Of a DNA stretch of 64,000 nucleotides, positions 17,393 through 25,718 are shown in pieces. Origin of the DNA: Flavobacterium succinicans LMG 10402 (GTDB lineage: Bacteria > Bacteroidota > Bacteroidia > Flavobacteriales > Flavobacteriaceae); NCBI RefSeq assembly GCF_000611675.1, contig NZ_JATV01000003.1, positions 140,781-204,780 on the forward strand, written 5' to 3'. A model generated the notes under the pieces. That model was not told where the DNA came from, ran no database searches, and saw only the letters and a program-made list of their open reading frames with translations. Made by a program: the position numbers and the translations under genes. Position 1 is the first letter of the stretch. Every line of letters begins with the position of its first letter.

Positions 17393-18757
17393 ATGAAAAA
17401 AAATAATTATTTAAGTTTAGTATTCTTTTTGTTCGCTTCCATTGTTGGAACGTCACAAACCAAGAGCTGGACTTTAGAAGAGTGTGTAAAATATGCGGTA
17501 GACAACAATATCTCTATCAAAAACACGGAGCTGGATTTAAAAACGGCCGACATCAATAAAAGAGGCGCCATTGCGAGCTTTATTCCTTCATTTAATGCTA
17601 ACGCTTCTCATTCTTGGAACATAGGTTTGAATCAGGATATTACGACTGGTTTATTGCGAAACCAAACTACACAGTTCTCCTCGTTTGGAGCCTCAGTTGG
17701 AGTGGATATTTATAAAGGTTTGCAAAATCAAAACAATCTCAGAAAATCCAATTTGGCGATTGTAGCTTCAAAATATCAGTTGCTCAAAATGCAAGAGGAT
17801 ATTGCCTTGAATGTAGCCAACGCTTTTTTACAAGTTTTGTTTAATAAAGAAAATTTGAAAGTTCAAAACGAACAGTTAGCAATTATTGAAAAACAATTGC
17901 TTCGTTCCGAAGAACTAGTAAAAGCTGGATCTATTCCAAGAGGTGATGTATTGGATATTAAAGCAAATGTAGCTACTAACAAACAAAACGTAGTAACGGC
18001 AGAAAATGCTTTATTGATTTCGAAGTTAAGTTTAGCGCAATTGTTGCAATTAAAAGAATTTTATGACTTTGATGTTATTGACAATACTTCTCTCAAAGAT
18101 GAAAACAACATCTTAGGGCAACAAGTAACTGCGATTTATGACAAAGCGAAAGAAACTAGAACGGAGTTGAAAATTGCAAAAACGAATCTAGAAGTTGCTG
18201 AGAAAGATGTAGCTATTGCAAGAGGTGCTTATCAACCTACGTTACAAGGATTTTATAGCTACAATTCAAGAATTGCTTATGCGGATCAAACATTTAAACT
18301 GAACGATCAAACCGTAACGGTATCGGCTCCGCCTTTTTGGGATCAATTTCGTGATAATAAAGGACAGGCTTTTGGTTTACAATTATCTGTTCCAATTTTT
18401 AACGGATGGTCAGTAAAAAACAATGTAGATCGTAACAAAGTCAATTTGGAGAAATCTAAAATAGCTTTGGAACAACAAGAATTAGACTTGCAAAGAAATG
18501 TGTATACTGCTTTCACGGACGCCAAAGGTGCTTTAAAAACCCATGAATCAGCTATTGTTGCTTTAGAATCCAGACAAGAAGCTTTCAATTATGCTAAAGA
18601 ACGTTATGCGGTGGGCATGATGAATTCCTTCGATTTCAATCAAGCACAAACCTTGTTGACCAACGCGCAATCTGAAGTAATTCGAACCAAATACGACTAT
18701 ATTTTTAAAATTAAAATACTCGAATTCTATTTTGGAATTCCAATCTTAAAAAACTAA
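17393..18757 (+). CDS. TolC family outer-membrane efflux protein
   Basis: From ATG 17393 the product is 454 residues. The frame extends 8 codons further upstream, but this start places the signal peptide (about 1-23, ending VGTSQT) correctly and lies behind a promoter. Two OEP repeats are visible: WTLEECVKYAVDNNISIKN at the N terminus and RTELKIAKTNLEVAEKDVAIARGAYQPTL in the middle, each with long alternating helices, plus a second-half YAKERYAVGMMNSFDFNQAQ near the end. TolC proteins form the trimeric channel through the outer membrane that the two adaptors dock to. Confidence 0.94.
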   Translation: MKKNNYLSLVFFLFASIVGTSQTKSWTLEECVKYAVDNNISIKNTELDLKTADINKRGAIASFIPSFNANASHSWNIGLNQDITTGLLRNQTTQFSSFGASVGVDIYKGLQNQNNLRKSNLAIVASKYQLLKMQEDIALNVANAFLQVLFNKENLKVQNEQLAIIEKQLLRSEELVKAGSIPRGDVLDIKANVATNKQNVVTAENALLISKLSLAQLLQLKEFYDFDVIDNTSLKDENNILGQQVTAIYDKAKETRTELKIAKTNLEVAEKDVAIARGAYQPTLQGFYSYNSRIAYADQTFKLNDQTVTVSAPPFWDQFRDNKGQAFGLQLSVPIFNGWSVKNNVDRNKVNLEKSKIALEQQELDLQRNVYTAFTDAKGALKTHESAIVALESRQEAFNYAKERYAVGMMNSFDFNQAQTLLTNAQSEVIRTKYDYIFKIKILEFYFGIPILKN

Positions 18758-18763
18758 TTCATT

Positions 18764-20059
18764 ATGTCTAAGAAAACCATTTATATACTTTTAGCCGTTG
18801 CCGTTGTCTTAATAGGAACCTTAGTAGGACTTTCCAAATCAGGTGTTTTCGGAAATAAAGATCAAGGAACCGAAGTTGAAATTGCTAATGTTAGCGCATC
18901 GACCATCGTTGAAACTGTTTCTGCCACCGGAAAAATTCAACCCGAAATTGAAGTAAAAATATCTTCTGAAGTGTCTGGAGAAATCATCGCTTTGAATGTC
19001 AAAGAAGGACAAGTGGTAAAAAAAGGCGATTTGTTGGTAAAAATAAATCCCGATTTGTATACCTCTGGATACAACAGAACGGTCTCGAATTTATCAGGAA
19101 GTAAAGCCGTGTTAAATCAATCAGAAGCTTCATTTAAAGAAGCCAAAGCCAATTACGATCGTAACAAATCTTTGTACGATAAAGGCATTATATCTAGAGC
19201 CGATTGGGACAAAGCGATTGCTTCTTTCGAAGTTGCTAAAGCGAATAAGCAAAATGCGTATTACAACGTGCAAAGTGCTTCTGCAACTGTTTTGGAGGCC
19301 AAAGATAACTTGGGAAGAACCACGATTTATGCTCCAGCAGACGGAACGATCTCAGTGCTAAATGTTGAACTTGGTGAACGCGTTTTAGGAACACAACAAA
19401 TGGCTGGAACTGAGATTTTACGAGTGGCTAATTTGAACAATATGGAAGTAGAAGTAGATGTGAATGAAAATGATATTGTAAAAATTAAAGTAGGTGATGA
19501 AGCAAACGTAGAAGTAGACGCTTATTTGAAAAAGCAATTCAAAGGGGTAGTGACCAGTATTTCGAATTCAGCGAGTTCTGCGCTAACGGCGGATCAGGTG
19601 ACGAATTTTAAAGTAAAAGTGAGAATTTTAAAAGATTCTTATCAAGATTTATTGCAAGGAAAGCCAGCAACTTATTCTCCGTTTAGACCGGGAATGACAG
19701 CTACAGTAGATATTATTACGAATACCAAAACGAATATTTTGACTGTGCCAATTAGTTCAGTAGTGGTAAAATCGGATACGGCAGCAGTACAAGAAATTAA
19801 AGTGGAAGATCCGAATGAGGACAAACCAAAACCGAAAAGCGATAAAAAATTCGAATGTGTTTTTGTAAAAGTCGGAACCAAAGCCAAAATCAGAGTGATC
19901 AAAACAGGGATTCAAGATGATACCAATATTGAAGTGTTATCTGGCCTTAAAAAAGGCGATGTAGTAATTACAGGTCCTTATACCACAGTTTCCAAGGATT
20001 TAAATTCAGGAGATAAAGTCTCGTTAAAAACAGACAAAGACAAAGAGGAAAAAAAATAG
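18764..20059 (+). CDS. HlyD/MacA-type periplasmic adaptor 2
   Basis: This 431-residue adaptor has an N-terminal anchor (about 5-24), a first lipoyl half SGEIIALNVKEGQVVKKGDLLVKI (about 70-93) and a hairpin with LYDKGIISRADWDKAIASFE (about 137-156). A second lipoyl half TTIYAPADGTISVLNVELGERV (about 185-206), a barrel domain and a membrane-proximal domain follow. A low-complexity acidic/Lys segment (DPNEDKPKPKSDKK, about 351-364) and a Lys/Asp-rich tail are unusual additions. It starts six bases after tolC. Having two adaptors with two permeases suggests a hetero-oligomeric adaptor ring or two alternative assemblies. Confidence 0.92.
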   Translation: MSKKTIYILLAVAVVLIGTLVGLSKSGVFGNKDQGTEVEIANVSASTIVETVSATGKIQPEIEVKISSEVSGEIIALNVKEGQVVKKGDLLVKINPDLYTSGYNRTVSNLSGSKAVLNQSEASFKEAKANYDRNKSLYDKGIISRADWDKAIASFEVAKANKQNAYYNVQSASATVLEAKDNLGRTTIYAPADGTISVLNVELGERVLGTQQMAGTEILRVANLNNMEVEVDVNENDIVKIKVGDEANVEVDAYLKKQFKGVVTSISNSASSALTADQVTNFKVKVRILKDSYQDLLQGKPATYSPFRPGMTATVDIITNTKTNILTVPISSVVVKSDTAAVQEIKVEDPNEDKPKPKSDKKFECVFVKVGTKAKIRVIKTGIQDDTNIEVLSGLKKGDVVITGPYTTVSKDLNSGDKVSLKTDKDKEEKK

Positions 20060-20073
20060 TTTAGTATAAATTC

Positions 20074-20128
20074 AACTCGAAAATCACAATCTAAAGTTTA
20101 GATTGTGATTTTCGAGTTTATATCATTT
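20074..20128 (+). terminator. Terminator of the efflux operon
   Basis: A long perfect stem of at least 18 bp (20074-20091 with 20101-20118, core CGAAAATCACAATC) has a loop of about 9 bases and is followed by a T-rich stretch. Confidence 0.85.
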
Positions 20129-20133
20129 AAGTT

Positions 20134-20805
20134 TTGGCCTACATACTCAACATCGAAACTGCTACTAAGAATTGTTCTGTAGCATTAGCAAAAAATGGAA
20201 GTACATTAATTTGTAAAGAATTGGCTGAGGAAGGGTATTCTCATGCTGAGTTTTTGCACGTATTTATTGAAGCAATTATAAAGGAAGCGGGAATTGCTTT
20301 TGCCGATTTAAAGGCAATTGCCGTTAGTCAAGGCCCAGGTTCTTACACCGGTTTACGAATTGGGGTTTCAGCGGCCAAAGGATTATGCTATGCCTTGGGA
20401 ATTCCGTTGATAGCCATTGATACAATGCAAACACTAGCACAACAAGTACAACAAGTTGAGGGTTATATTGTTCCCATGATAGATGCTAGAAGAATGGAAG
20501 TCTATAGCGCTATTTTTACATCAAATTATGAAGCTGTTAGGGAAACACAAGCCGAAGTGATTACCGAAAATTCGTTTGCAGCAATTAAAGAAACCATTTA
20601 TTTTATTGGGGATTGCAACGAGAAATGCAAAACGGTACTTTCAGCGCCTAATTTTGTTTTTTTAGAAGGAATTCAATATCCTTCTGCCAAAGAAATGAGT
20701 GCTTTGAGTTTTGATAAATACCAAAAAAGCGACACCGTTGATGTCGCTTATTTTGAGCCTTTTTATTTAAAAGATTTTATGATCACAACCAAAAAGGCGC
20801 TTTAA
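20134..20805 (+). CDS. tsaB: tRNA threonylcarbamoyladenosine biosynthesis protein TsaB
   Basis: This 223-residue protein has the ASKHA fold of TsaB (YeaZ), the partner of TsaD and TsaE in making t6A37 on ANN-decoding tRNAs. Visible are ILNIETATKNCSVAL at the N terminus, GPGSYTGLR (67-75) and the AKGLCYALGIPL helix. Length is normal for the family. The start is TTG at 20134: an in-frame TAA ends four bases earlier, so no other start is possible before the conserved N-terminal strand. The stop overlaps that of the convergent MscS gene. The only gap to the efflux operon is its terminator. Confidence 0.95.
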   Translation: MAYILNIETATKNCSVALAKNGSTLICKELAEEGYSHAEFLHVFIEAIIKEAGIAFADLKAIAVSQGPGSYTGLRIGVSAAKGLCYALGIPLIAIDTMQTLAQQVQQVEGYIVPMIDARRMEVYSAIFTSNYEAVRETQAEVITENSFAAIKETIYFIGDCNEKCKTVLSAPNFVFLEGIQYPSAKEMSALSFDKYQKSDTVDVAYFEPFYLKDFMITTKKAL

Positions 20806-21626
20806 TTTTTTAATGAAGATTCTCTAACATAAGGTTGTATCACAATTCCTGCTGCATCAAAAGCTTCTTTGCATTGTTCAAGAGTGTCTGAATAAACAGC
20901 CCAAAAATCTTCGTTTTTCGCCCACGGACGAACCGCTAGTTGGATAGCATTATCGGTTAGGTTTTTTACGCTTACGTCGGCTGCAGGTTGCTGTAGTATT
21001 TTTGGATTTTTTCTAAGGACTTCTGTAATTATGTCTTTAGCTTTTTTAATATCCGTTGCATAGGAAATAGCAATGGTCAAATCGGCTCTTCTTTGACCCT
21101 GCATAGAATAATTGATAATCGTACCATTCGAAAGAATTCCGTTGGGAATAAAAATAGTTTGATTGTTGGCCGTTAGTAATTTTGTTACAAAAATTTGAAT
21201 TTCTAGCACCGAAGCAATTTGTCCCTGTGCCTCGATCGTGTCACCAACTTTAAATGGTTTGAATAAAATGATCAGCATGCCGCCCGCAAAGTTGGATAAA
21301 GATCCCTGTAATGACAAACCTACAGCTAAACCCATAGCACCCAAAATAGCCACAAAAGAGGATGTTTCAATGCCTAGTTTTGAGATAAAAGCAATAAACA
21401 ACAGAATTCGCAAAGCCCAAATTAAGATATCTGCTAAGAATTTAGTTAGCGTAGGATCTAATTCTCTTTTTACCATTATTTTTTTGATGATTCTAGAAAT
21501 TAATCTAATGGCATAAATTCCAATGATTAAAATGATAAACGCTGAAATTATTTTAGGCGAATATTCAATTACGGCATTCCACAATAAGGATGCATAATTA
21601 GAAAGCTGATTTGGTGATATTTCCAT
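20802..21626 (-). CDS. Small-conductance mechanosensitive channel (MscS family)
   Basis: This 274-residue inner-membrane protein has three N-terminal helices (about 15-40, 60-80 and 85-110). The MscS pore helix and lining region is GAMGLAVGLSLQGSLSNFAGG (about 94-114), followed by the beta domain signature KPFKVGDTIEAQGQIASV. It is of the short MscS type and should open under hypo-osmotic stress to release solutes. The stop codon overlaps the stop of tsaB on the other strand within TTAA. Upstream lies the terminator of the helical repeat gene, so it has its own promoter, although no consensus was seen in the short gap. Confidence 0.95.
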   Translation of the reverse strand: MEISPNQLSNYASLLWNAVIEYSPKIISAFIILIIGIYAIRLISRIIKKIMVKRELDPTLTKFLADILIWALRILLFIAFISKLGIETSSFVAILGAMGLAVGLSLQGSLSNFAGGMLIILFKPFKVGDTIEAQGQIASVLEIQIFVTKLLTANNQTIFIPNGILSNGTIINYSMQGQRRADLTIAISYATDIKKAKDIITEVLRKNPKILQQPAADVSVKNLTDNAIQLAVRPWAKNEDFWAVYSDTLEQCKEAFDAAGIVIQPYVRESSLKN

Positions 21627-21647
21627 TGATTTGTTTTTTTAATTAAA

Positions 21648-21671
21648 AAACCTTCTCTTTTGAGAAGGTTT
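21648..21671 (-). terminator. Terminator of the 22-residue-repeat gene
   Basis: A 10-bp stem AAACCTTCTC / GAGAAGGTTT with a 4-base loop is followed on the minus strand by a T run. Confidence 0.88.
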
Positions 21672-21707
21672 ACAAGACAAAAATACTTAATTTTTGTATT
21701 TTAAAAG

Positions 21708-22130
21708 CTATTTTGTTAGATCGTTAACGTCTTTGCCTGTCTCTTCTATAGTTTCTTGAACGGTATCAACTGTTTTTGTTGTTGTATCATTGGCTTTTTC
21801 TTTTACTTGTGCTACCAAATCGCCAAGTGCCGTTTCTGCTTTATCTGCGTATTCGTTGATAGTTTCCTTAGTTTTTTCAATTACAGGGCTTGCCGCTGCA
21901 GTTACCTTTTCTAAGGTTTCTTCCGCCATTTTTTCCGCTTGCTCTAAATAAGGAGTTGCTGTTTCTTTTACTTTTTCAAAGGTATCTTCAGCAAGCTTGA
22001 TCGTTTGGTCTAGGTGTGGGGCGGCCGCTTCTTTTACTTCTTCAAAAGTGGATTCTGCTTCTTTAGCTAATTCTGATGCAGTTTCTTTTGCCGTTCCAAA
22101 AAGATTTTTAAAAAATGATGTTACTCCCAT
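21708..22130 (-). CDS. Helical repeat protein with 22-residue repeats
   Basis: This 140-residue acidic protein has no signal peptide. It has three clear 22-residue repeats: residues 27-48, 49-70 and 71-92, each of form x-T-F/L-E-x-V-K-E-x-A-x-P-x-L-x-Q-x-x-K-x-A-E with a Pro in the middle. A further helical, Thr-rich tail lacks the Pro. The 22-residue, Pro-punctuated amphipathic design resembles apolipoprotein-like or LEA-like helices and YtxH-type stress proteins. Such helices often bind membrane surfaces or protect proteins in dehydration; that is inference. The N terminus (MGVTSFFKNLFGTAKE) is itself amphipathic and could bind membrane. No family name is claimed. It is monocistronic with its own terminator. 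Confidence 0.8.
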   Translation of the reverse strand: MGVTSFFKNLFGTAKETASELAKEAESTFEEVKEAAAPHLDQTIKLAEDTFEKVKETATPYLEQAEKMAEETLEKVTAAASPVIEKTKETINEYADKAETALGDLVAQVKEKANDTTTKTVDTVQETIEETGKDVNDLTK

Positions 22131-22242
22131 GGTATTTGATAGTTTAAAGATTAGGCTACAATAGTAATCAATTTATCGTGGAAATCTTTCTTTATTAATT
22201 TTAAAATAGCTGAAAATTAATTGTTTAGGTGTTTTTGGAATG

Positions 22243-22268
22243 AAAAAAGCGCCTCACTTGAGACGCTT
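22243..22268 (-). terminator. Terminator of the Nfu-type gene
   Basis: On the minus strand AAGCGTCTC / GAGGCGCTT pair with one U-G pair and loop AAGT, followed by TTTTTTC. Confidence 0.85.
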
Positions 22269-22287
22269 GATTTAATGTGGGCAGAAA

Positions 22288-23181
22288 TTATACTGCTTCG
22301 ACTTTTATATTTTCGTTATTCAACATGCTTTTTAGCATGTTTTCAATACCACTTTTTAAAGTAAATGTTGAAGATGGACAACCATTACAGGCTCCTTGCA
22401 TCATCACTTTTACAGTATCTGTTTGTTTGTCATAGGAGTGGAAAACAATATTCCCACCATCCGCAGCTACAGCTGGTTTAACATATTCCTCTAAGATGTT
22501 GATGATTTTTTGAGAAGTTTCATCTAGACTGTCAAAATTGTCGTCTTTTGTTTTTTCATCTTTCAATGAAATATCCAACAATGATTCATCGATAACCGTT
22601 CCTCCGTTTTCAATAAATTGCTTGATAAAAGTTCTCAATTCTAAGGTGATTTCTTGCCAATCGTTGATTTCGTATTTGGTTACAGAGACATAATTCTCGT
22701 CGATGAAAACTTCTTTTACATAGGGAAATTTAAATAATTCCTGTACCAATGGCGATGATTTGGCTTGGTCAATATTTTTATACTCTATTGGAGTTTTAGT
22801 TAGCATTTTGCTCACTACAAATTTTAGCGCAGCTGGGTTGGGTGTAGTTTCACCATAAACGGTAACCGGTTGCTTTTTGGTTTTGTTATCCTCAATGTTG
22901 ATAATGGTACCGCCATCGTTCACGAATTTTTCAATTTGTTCAGCTACTGCTTCTTGAACGTCAGTCCACTCAACAATGCTAAAACGTTCAATAGCTACAA
23001 AATTTCCTGAGATATAAACCGTTTTAACAAATGGTAAATAAAATAATTGTTGTGCTAAAGGCGAGCTCTTGGTCTCGTCTATGTTTTTGAATTCATAACT
23101 TTCATTTTGTGTGATGAAATCTGGGAACTCAAATTTTAATATGGTTGGATTTTGTGTTTCTTTTATTGTTACTTGTGTCAT
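22288..23181 (-). CDS. Nfu-type Fe-S scaffold/carrier with duplicated N-terminal domain
   Basis: From ATG 23181 the product is 297 residues. Two Nfu_N-type domains in tandem (about 1-95 and 102-195) share the pattern E-T-x-N-P-x-x-L-K-F, KSSPL-Q-LF and the following FV/YVK-V-x-I strand. The C-terminal NifU/Nfu domain (about 215-297) contains the cluster motif GACNGCPSS. The conserved TPNP of Nfu_N is kept in the second copy (TTPNPAAL) and altered in the first (TQNPTIL). Nfu proteins carry 4Fe-4S clusters to client enzymes in the cytosol. The start is fixed by a -7 element (TAATTTTG) overlapping the six-codon-longer alternative start. Confidence 0.93.
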   Translation of the reverse strand: MTQVTIKETQNPTILKFEFPDFITQNESYEFKNIDETKSSPLAQQLFYLPFVKTVYISGNFVAIERFSIVEWTDVQEAVAEQIEKFVNDGGTIINIEDNKTKKQPVTVYGETTPNPAALKFVVSKMLTKTPIEYKNIDQAKSSPLVQELFKFPYVKEVFIDENYVSVTKYEINDWQEITLELRTFIKQFIENGGTVIDESLLDISLKDEKTKDDNFDSLDETSQKIINILEEYVKPAVAADGGNIVFHSYDKQTDTVKVMMQGACNGCPSSTFTLKSGIENMLKSMLNNENIKVEAV

Positions 23182-23196
23182 GACTTTAATTTTTTG

Positions 23197-23204
23197 CAAA
23201 ATTA
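23197..23204 (-). promoter_or_regulatory. -7 element of the Nfu-type gene
   Basis: TAATTTTG on the minus strand fits TAnnTTTG and lies 16 bases before ATG 23181. No clear TTG is found at the proper distance. Confidence 0.45.
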
Positions 23205-23310
23205 CTAAAGTTATTTTCTACTTAAACCTAATTTGTATAATTTATATTATAATTGACTAATAAATAGTACTTTTATAGGATTGATTTCATTGATCTTAAT
23301 TTTAAATTTA

Positions 23311-24309
23311 ATGCTTAAAAATTGTTTCTTTTTGTTAGTTACCTTTCTTTCAACTTTTTTGCTCAAAGCTCAAGAGGGACTGCCCGTTTATTCGGATTAT
23401 CTATCTGATAATTATTACTTAATTCACCCATCAATGGCAGGAGCTGCTAATTGTGCAAAAGTTAGACTTACCGCAAGAAAACAGTGGTTTGGGCAAGATG
23501 ACGCTCCACAATTACAAACATTAAGTTACAATGGTAAAGTGAGTGATAGGGCAGGCGCTGGGGTAATTGTTTTTAATGATAAAAATGGATATCATTCTCA
23601 AAAAGGTGTGAAAGCTACTTATGCTTATCATTTACTTTTTTCTCGTGATGAGGTTGATTTGAATCAACTTTCTTTTGGATTAAGCGCTGGATTTATTCAA
23701 AGTCAATTGAATGAAACCGAGTTTATACAGTCTGGTGATTTTGATCCGATTATTGATGGAACAATAGTACAGCGCGATTCTTATTTTAATTTTGATATTG
23801 GAGCTTCTTATAATTTCCTGAATTTTTATGCACATGCTACGGTCAAAAATGTTGTAGAAACCAGAAGAGATATTTATACAGTGTACGAGAGTGATAATTT
23901 GAGAAAATATTTATTGAGTGCCGGTTATCTTTTTGGTAATAGAGACAAGATCTTGTGGGAGCCTTCGTTATTGTTTCAATTAACAGAACGAACCAAAGAA
24001 AAAGCTATTGATATCAACTTAAAAGCTTATAAAAATCTTGATTTTGGAAGTCTATGGGCAGGTTTGTCTTATAGAAGAAGTTTTGATGGAGCAGAATATC
24101 TTAATAATAACAGTGTTGAAAAACAAAATTTACAGTTTTTTAGTCCAATTGTTGGGGTGAATTACAAGAATTTTATGATGGCTTATACCTATTCTCAAGT
24201 GGCAGGTGCTGTTCGTTTTGATAATGGAGGGTATCATCAAATTACGTTGGGATTGAATTTGTTTTGTAAACCTCAAAAGTATGATTGCGAATGTCCAGCA
24301 ATTAACTAA
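23311..24309 (+). CDS. PorP/SprF family T9SS membrane protein
   Basis: From ATG 23311 the product is 332 residues. A frame 10 codons longer starts with a poor TTG. It has a signal peptide (about 1-21, ending LKAQEG), the PorP/SprF opening VYSDYLSDNYYLIHPSMAGA and RKQWFG (about 49-54), then a barrel of alternating strands. PorP/SprF proteins are outer-membrane partners of T9SS that dock type B sorted cargo such as SprB. Here no cargo gene is adjacent; the nearest type B protein in the window is at 56-59.8 kb. It ends with a Cys-containing tail (CKPQKYDCECPAIN), which is odd for a barrel that should end in an aromatic strand. Confidence 0.92.
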   Translation: MLKNCFFLLVTFLSTFLLKAQEGLPVYSDYLSDNYYLIHPSMAGAANCAKVRLTARKQWFGQDDAPQLQTLSYNGKVSDRAGAGVIVFNDKNGYHSQKGVKATYAYHLLFSRDEVDLNQLSFGLSAGFIQSQLNETEFIQSGDFDPIIDGTIVQRDSYFNFDIGASYNFLNFYAHATVKNVVETRRDIYTVYESDNLRKYLLSAGYLFGNRDKILWEPSLLFQLTERTKEKAIDINLKAYKNLDFGSLWAGLSYRRSFDGAEYLNNNSVEKQNLQFFSPIVGVNYKNFMMAYTYSQVAGAVRFDNGGYHQITLGLNLFCKPQKYDCECPAIN

Positions 24310-24330
24310 TTGTAGTAATAATTTTTATTT

Positions 24331-24849
24331 ATGTTAATTAAATCGGTAAAGGGTAAATCTCCTCAAATCCCTGAGGATTGTTATATAGCGGAGAATGCCA
24401 CTATAGTTGGCGAAGTGTATATTGGTGAAAATTGTAGTATTTGGTTCAATGCAGTACTACGTGGTGATGTCAATTCAATAACCATTGGCAATAAAGTGAA
24501 CATTCAAGATGGTGCAGTGATACATTGTACCTATCAAAAACATCCCACAGTTATTGGGAATAATGTTTCAATAGGTCACAATGCTATTGTACACGGATGT
24601 ACGATTCATGACAACGTTTTAATTGGTATGGGAGCCATTGTGATGGACAATTGCGTAATTGAGAGTAACTCAATTGTTGCGGCAGGATCTGTAATTACTC
24701 AAAACACCGTTGTTCCTTCAGGGACAATTTTTGCAGGAGTTCCTGCAAAAAAAGTAAAAGACATTGATCAATCTGACTTTGCAGGCGAAATTGAGCGTAT
24801 TTCTAATAACTACGTAATGTACTCAAGTTGGTTTAAAGAGGAGGAATAA
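24331..24849 (+). CDS. Gamma-class carbonic anhydrase family protein
   Basis: This 172-residue left-handed beta-helix protein is built of hexapeptide repeats (for example IVGEVY, IGENCS, VIGNNV and VSIGHN). The three metal ligands expected of gamma carbonic anhydrases are at His65 (VIHCTY), His83 (IGHNAI) and His88 (VHGC). Related proteins (YrdA, PaaY, CaiE) share the fold and zinc site but not all are active carbonic anhydrases, so the reaction is not certain. It lies 21 bases after the PorP/SprF gene, so read-through is likely. The convergent murI gene ends three bases away with no terminator between. Confidence 0.9.
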   Translation: MLIKSVKGKSPQIPEDCYIAENATIVGEVYIGENCSIWFNAVLRGDVNSITIGNKVNIQDGAVIHCTYQKHPTVIGNNVSIGHNAIVHGCTIHDNVLIGMGAIVMDNCVIESNSIVAAGSVITQNTVVPSGTIFAGVPAKKVKDIDQSDFAGEIERISNNYVMYSSWFKEEE

Positions 24850-24852
24850 TAT

Positions 24853-25629
24853 TTAAAACGCTGTCTGAATTATTCCATAGCGATTTTCTAAAATATCGTC
24901 CAGCACTTTTGGATCGGTATTGGTATAAAAAATAGGGAAGCTTTTCTCCAAATTCGAAAGGCCTACTTTTTCATTTAAAACATTTTGCGTTTGTTTCGCA
25001 ACTGCCTCTCCAGAATCAATGATTTGAATATGGGAAGGTAGTATTTTTTTTATTTGTGGAATTAAATACGGATAATGACTGCAACCTAAAACCAAATAAT
25101 CAATGTTGGCATTGATCATGGGTTGTAGGTATTCGTTTAACAATTGGGTCATTTCGGGTGAGTTCATGTTGCCACTTTCAATTAACTGTACCAAACCATG
25201 TCCAATTTGTTCTATGATTTTGGTATCATGGTACATTTCCACCGTTTTATTGAATAACTCGCTATTTAAAGTTCCTTGAGTGGCCAAAATACCGATGGTT
25301 TGCGTTTTGGAGTGAAGGGCGGCAGGTTTTATAGCAGGTTCTATGCCAATAAAAGGTATTTTGTATTTTTCTCTTAATTCTTTGATCGCATTTGTGGTTG
25401 CGGTGTTGCAAGCTACTACAATTAGTTTGCATCCTAAAGTCAACAAGTATTCCGTGTTTTTCATACTCAAGGCAATGATCTCAGCCTTGGTTTTTTGGCC
25501 GTAAGGCGCATTTTTACTGTCGGCCAAGTAAATGGTTTGTTCATTAGGAAGTAATTCATGGATGGCTTTCCAAATAGAAGTTCCTCCAATACCTGAATCA
25601 AAAATGCCGATGGGTTGATTGTTGTTCAT
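24853..25629 (-). CDS. murI: Glutamate racemase
   Basis: From ATG 25629 the product is 258 residues. It converts L- to D-glutamate for peptidoglycan in the cytosol. Both catalytic cysteines are present: Cys74 in VACNTATT and Cys183 in GCSHYPYL. The N-terminal signature PIGIFDSGIGG is intact. A TTG six codons upstream could also start translation, but the ATG fits the family N terminus. A consensus promoter ends only about 5 bases before the ATG (see that entry), so the message may be nearly leaderless. It lies at the end of the envelope block, after the OmpH terminator. Confidence 0.96.
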   Translation of the reverse strand: MNNNQPIGIFDSGIGGTSIWKAIHELLPNEQTIYLADSKNAPYGQKTKAEIIALSMKNTEYLLTLGCKLIVVACNTATTNAIKELREKYKIPFIGIEPAIKPAALHSKTQTIGILATQGTLNSELFNKTVEMYHDTKIIEQIGHGLVQLIESGNMNSPEMTQLLNEYLQPMINANIDYLVLGCSHYPYLIPQIKKILPSHIQIIDSGEAVAKQTQNVLNEKVGLSNLEKSFPIFYTNTDPKVLDDILENRYGIIQTAF

Positions 25630-25634
25630 AAAAA

Positions 25635-25664
25635 CAAAATTACTCAATTATCAACTTTGTTCAA
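25635..25664 (-). promoter_or_regulatory. Possible murI promoter, almost at the start codon
   Basis: On the minus strand TTG (25664-25662), 19 bases and TAATTTTG (25642-25635) fit the consensus, but the ATG at 25629 follows 5 bases later. It is either a leaderless message or a chance match. Confidence 0.4.
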
Positions 25665-25698
25665 AAAAAAACTGCTCCATTCAAGTGAAGGAGCAGTT
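25662..25698 (-). terminator. Terminator of the bamA-ompH block
   Basis: A stem AACTGCTCC / GGAGCAGTT with an inner TTC/GAA extension and loop ACTT is followed on the minus strand by a run of T residues. It overlaps the murI promoter candidate. Confidence 0.9.
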
Positions 25699-25718
25699 AA
25701 TATTAGTGTAAAATTTTC

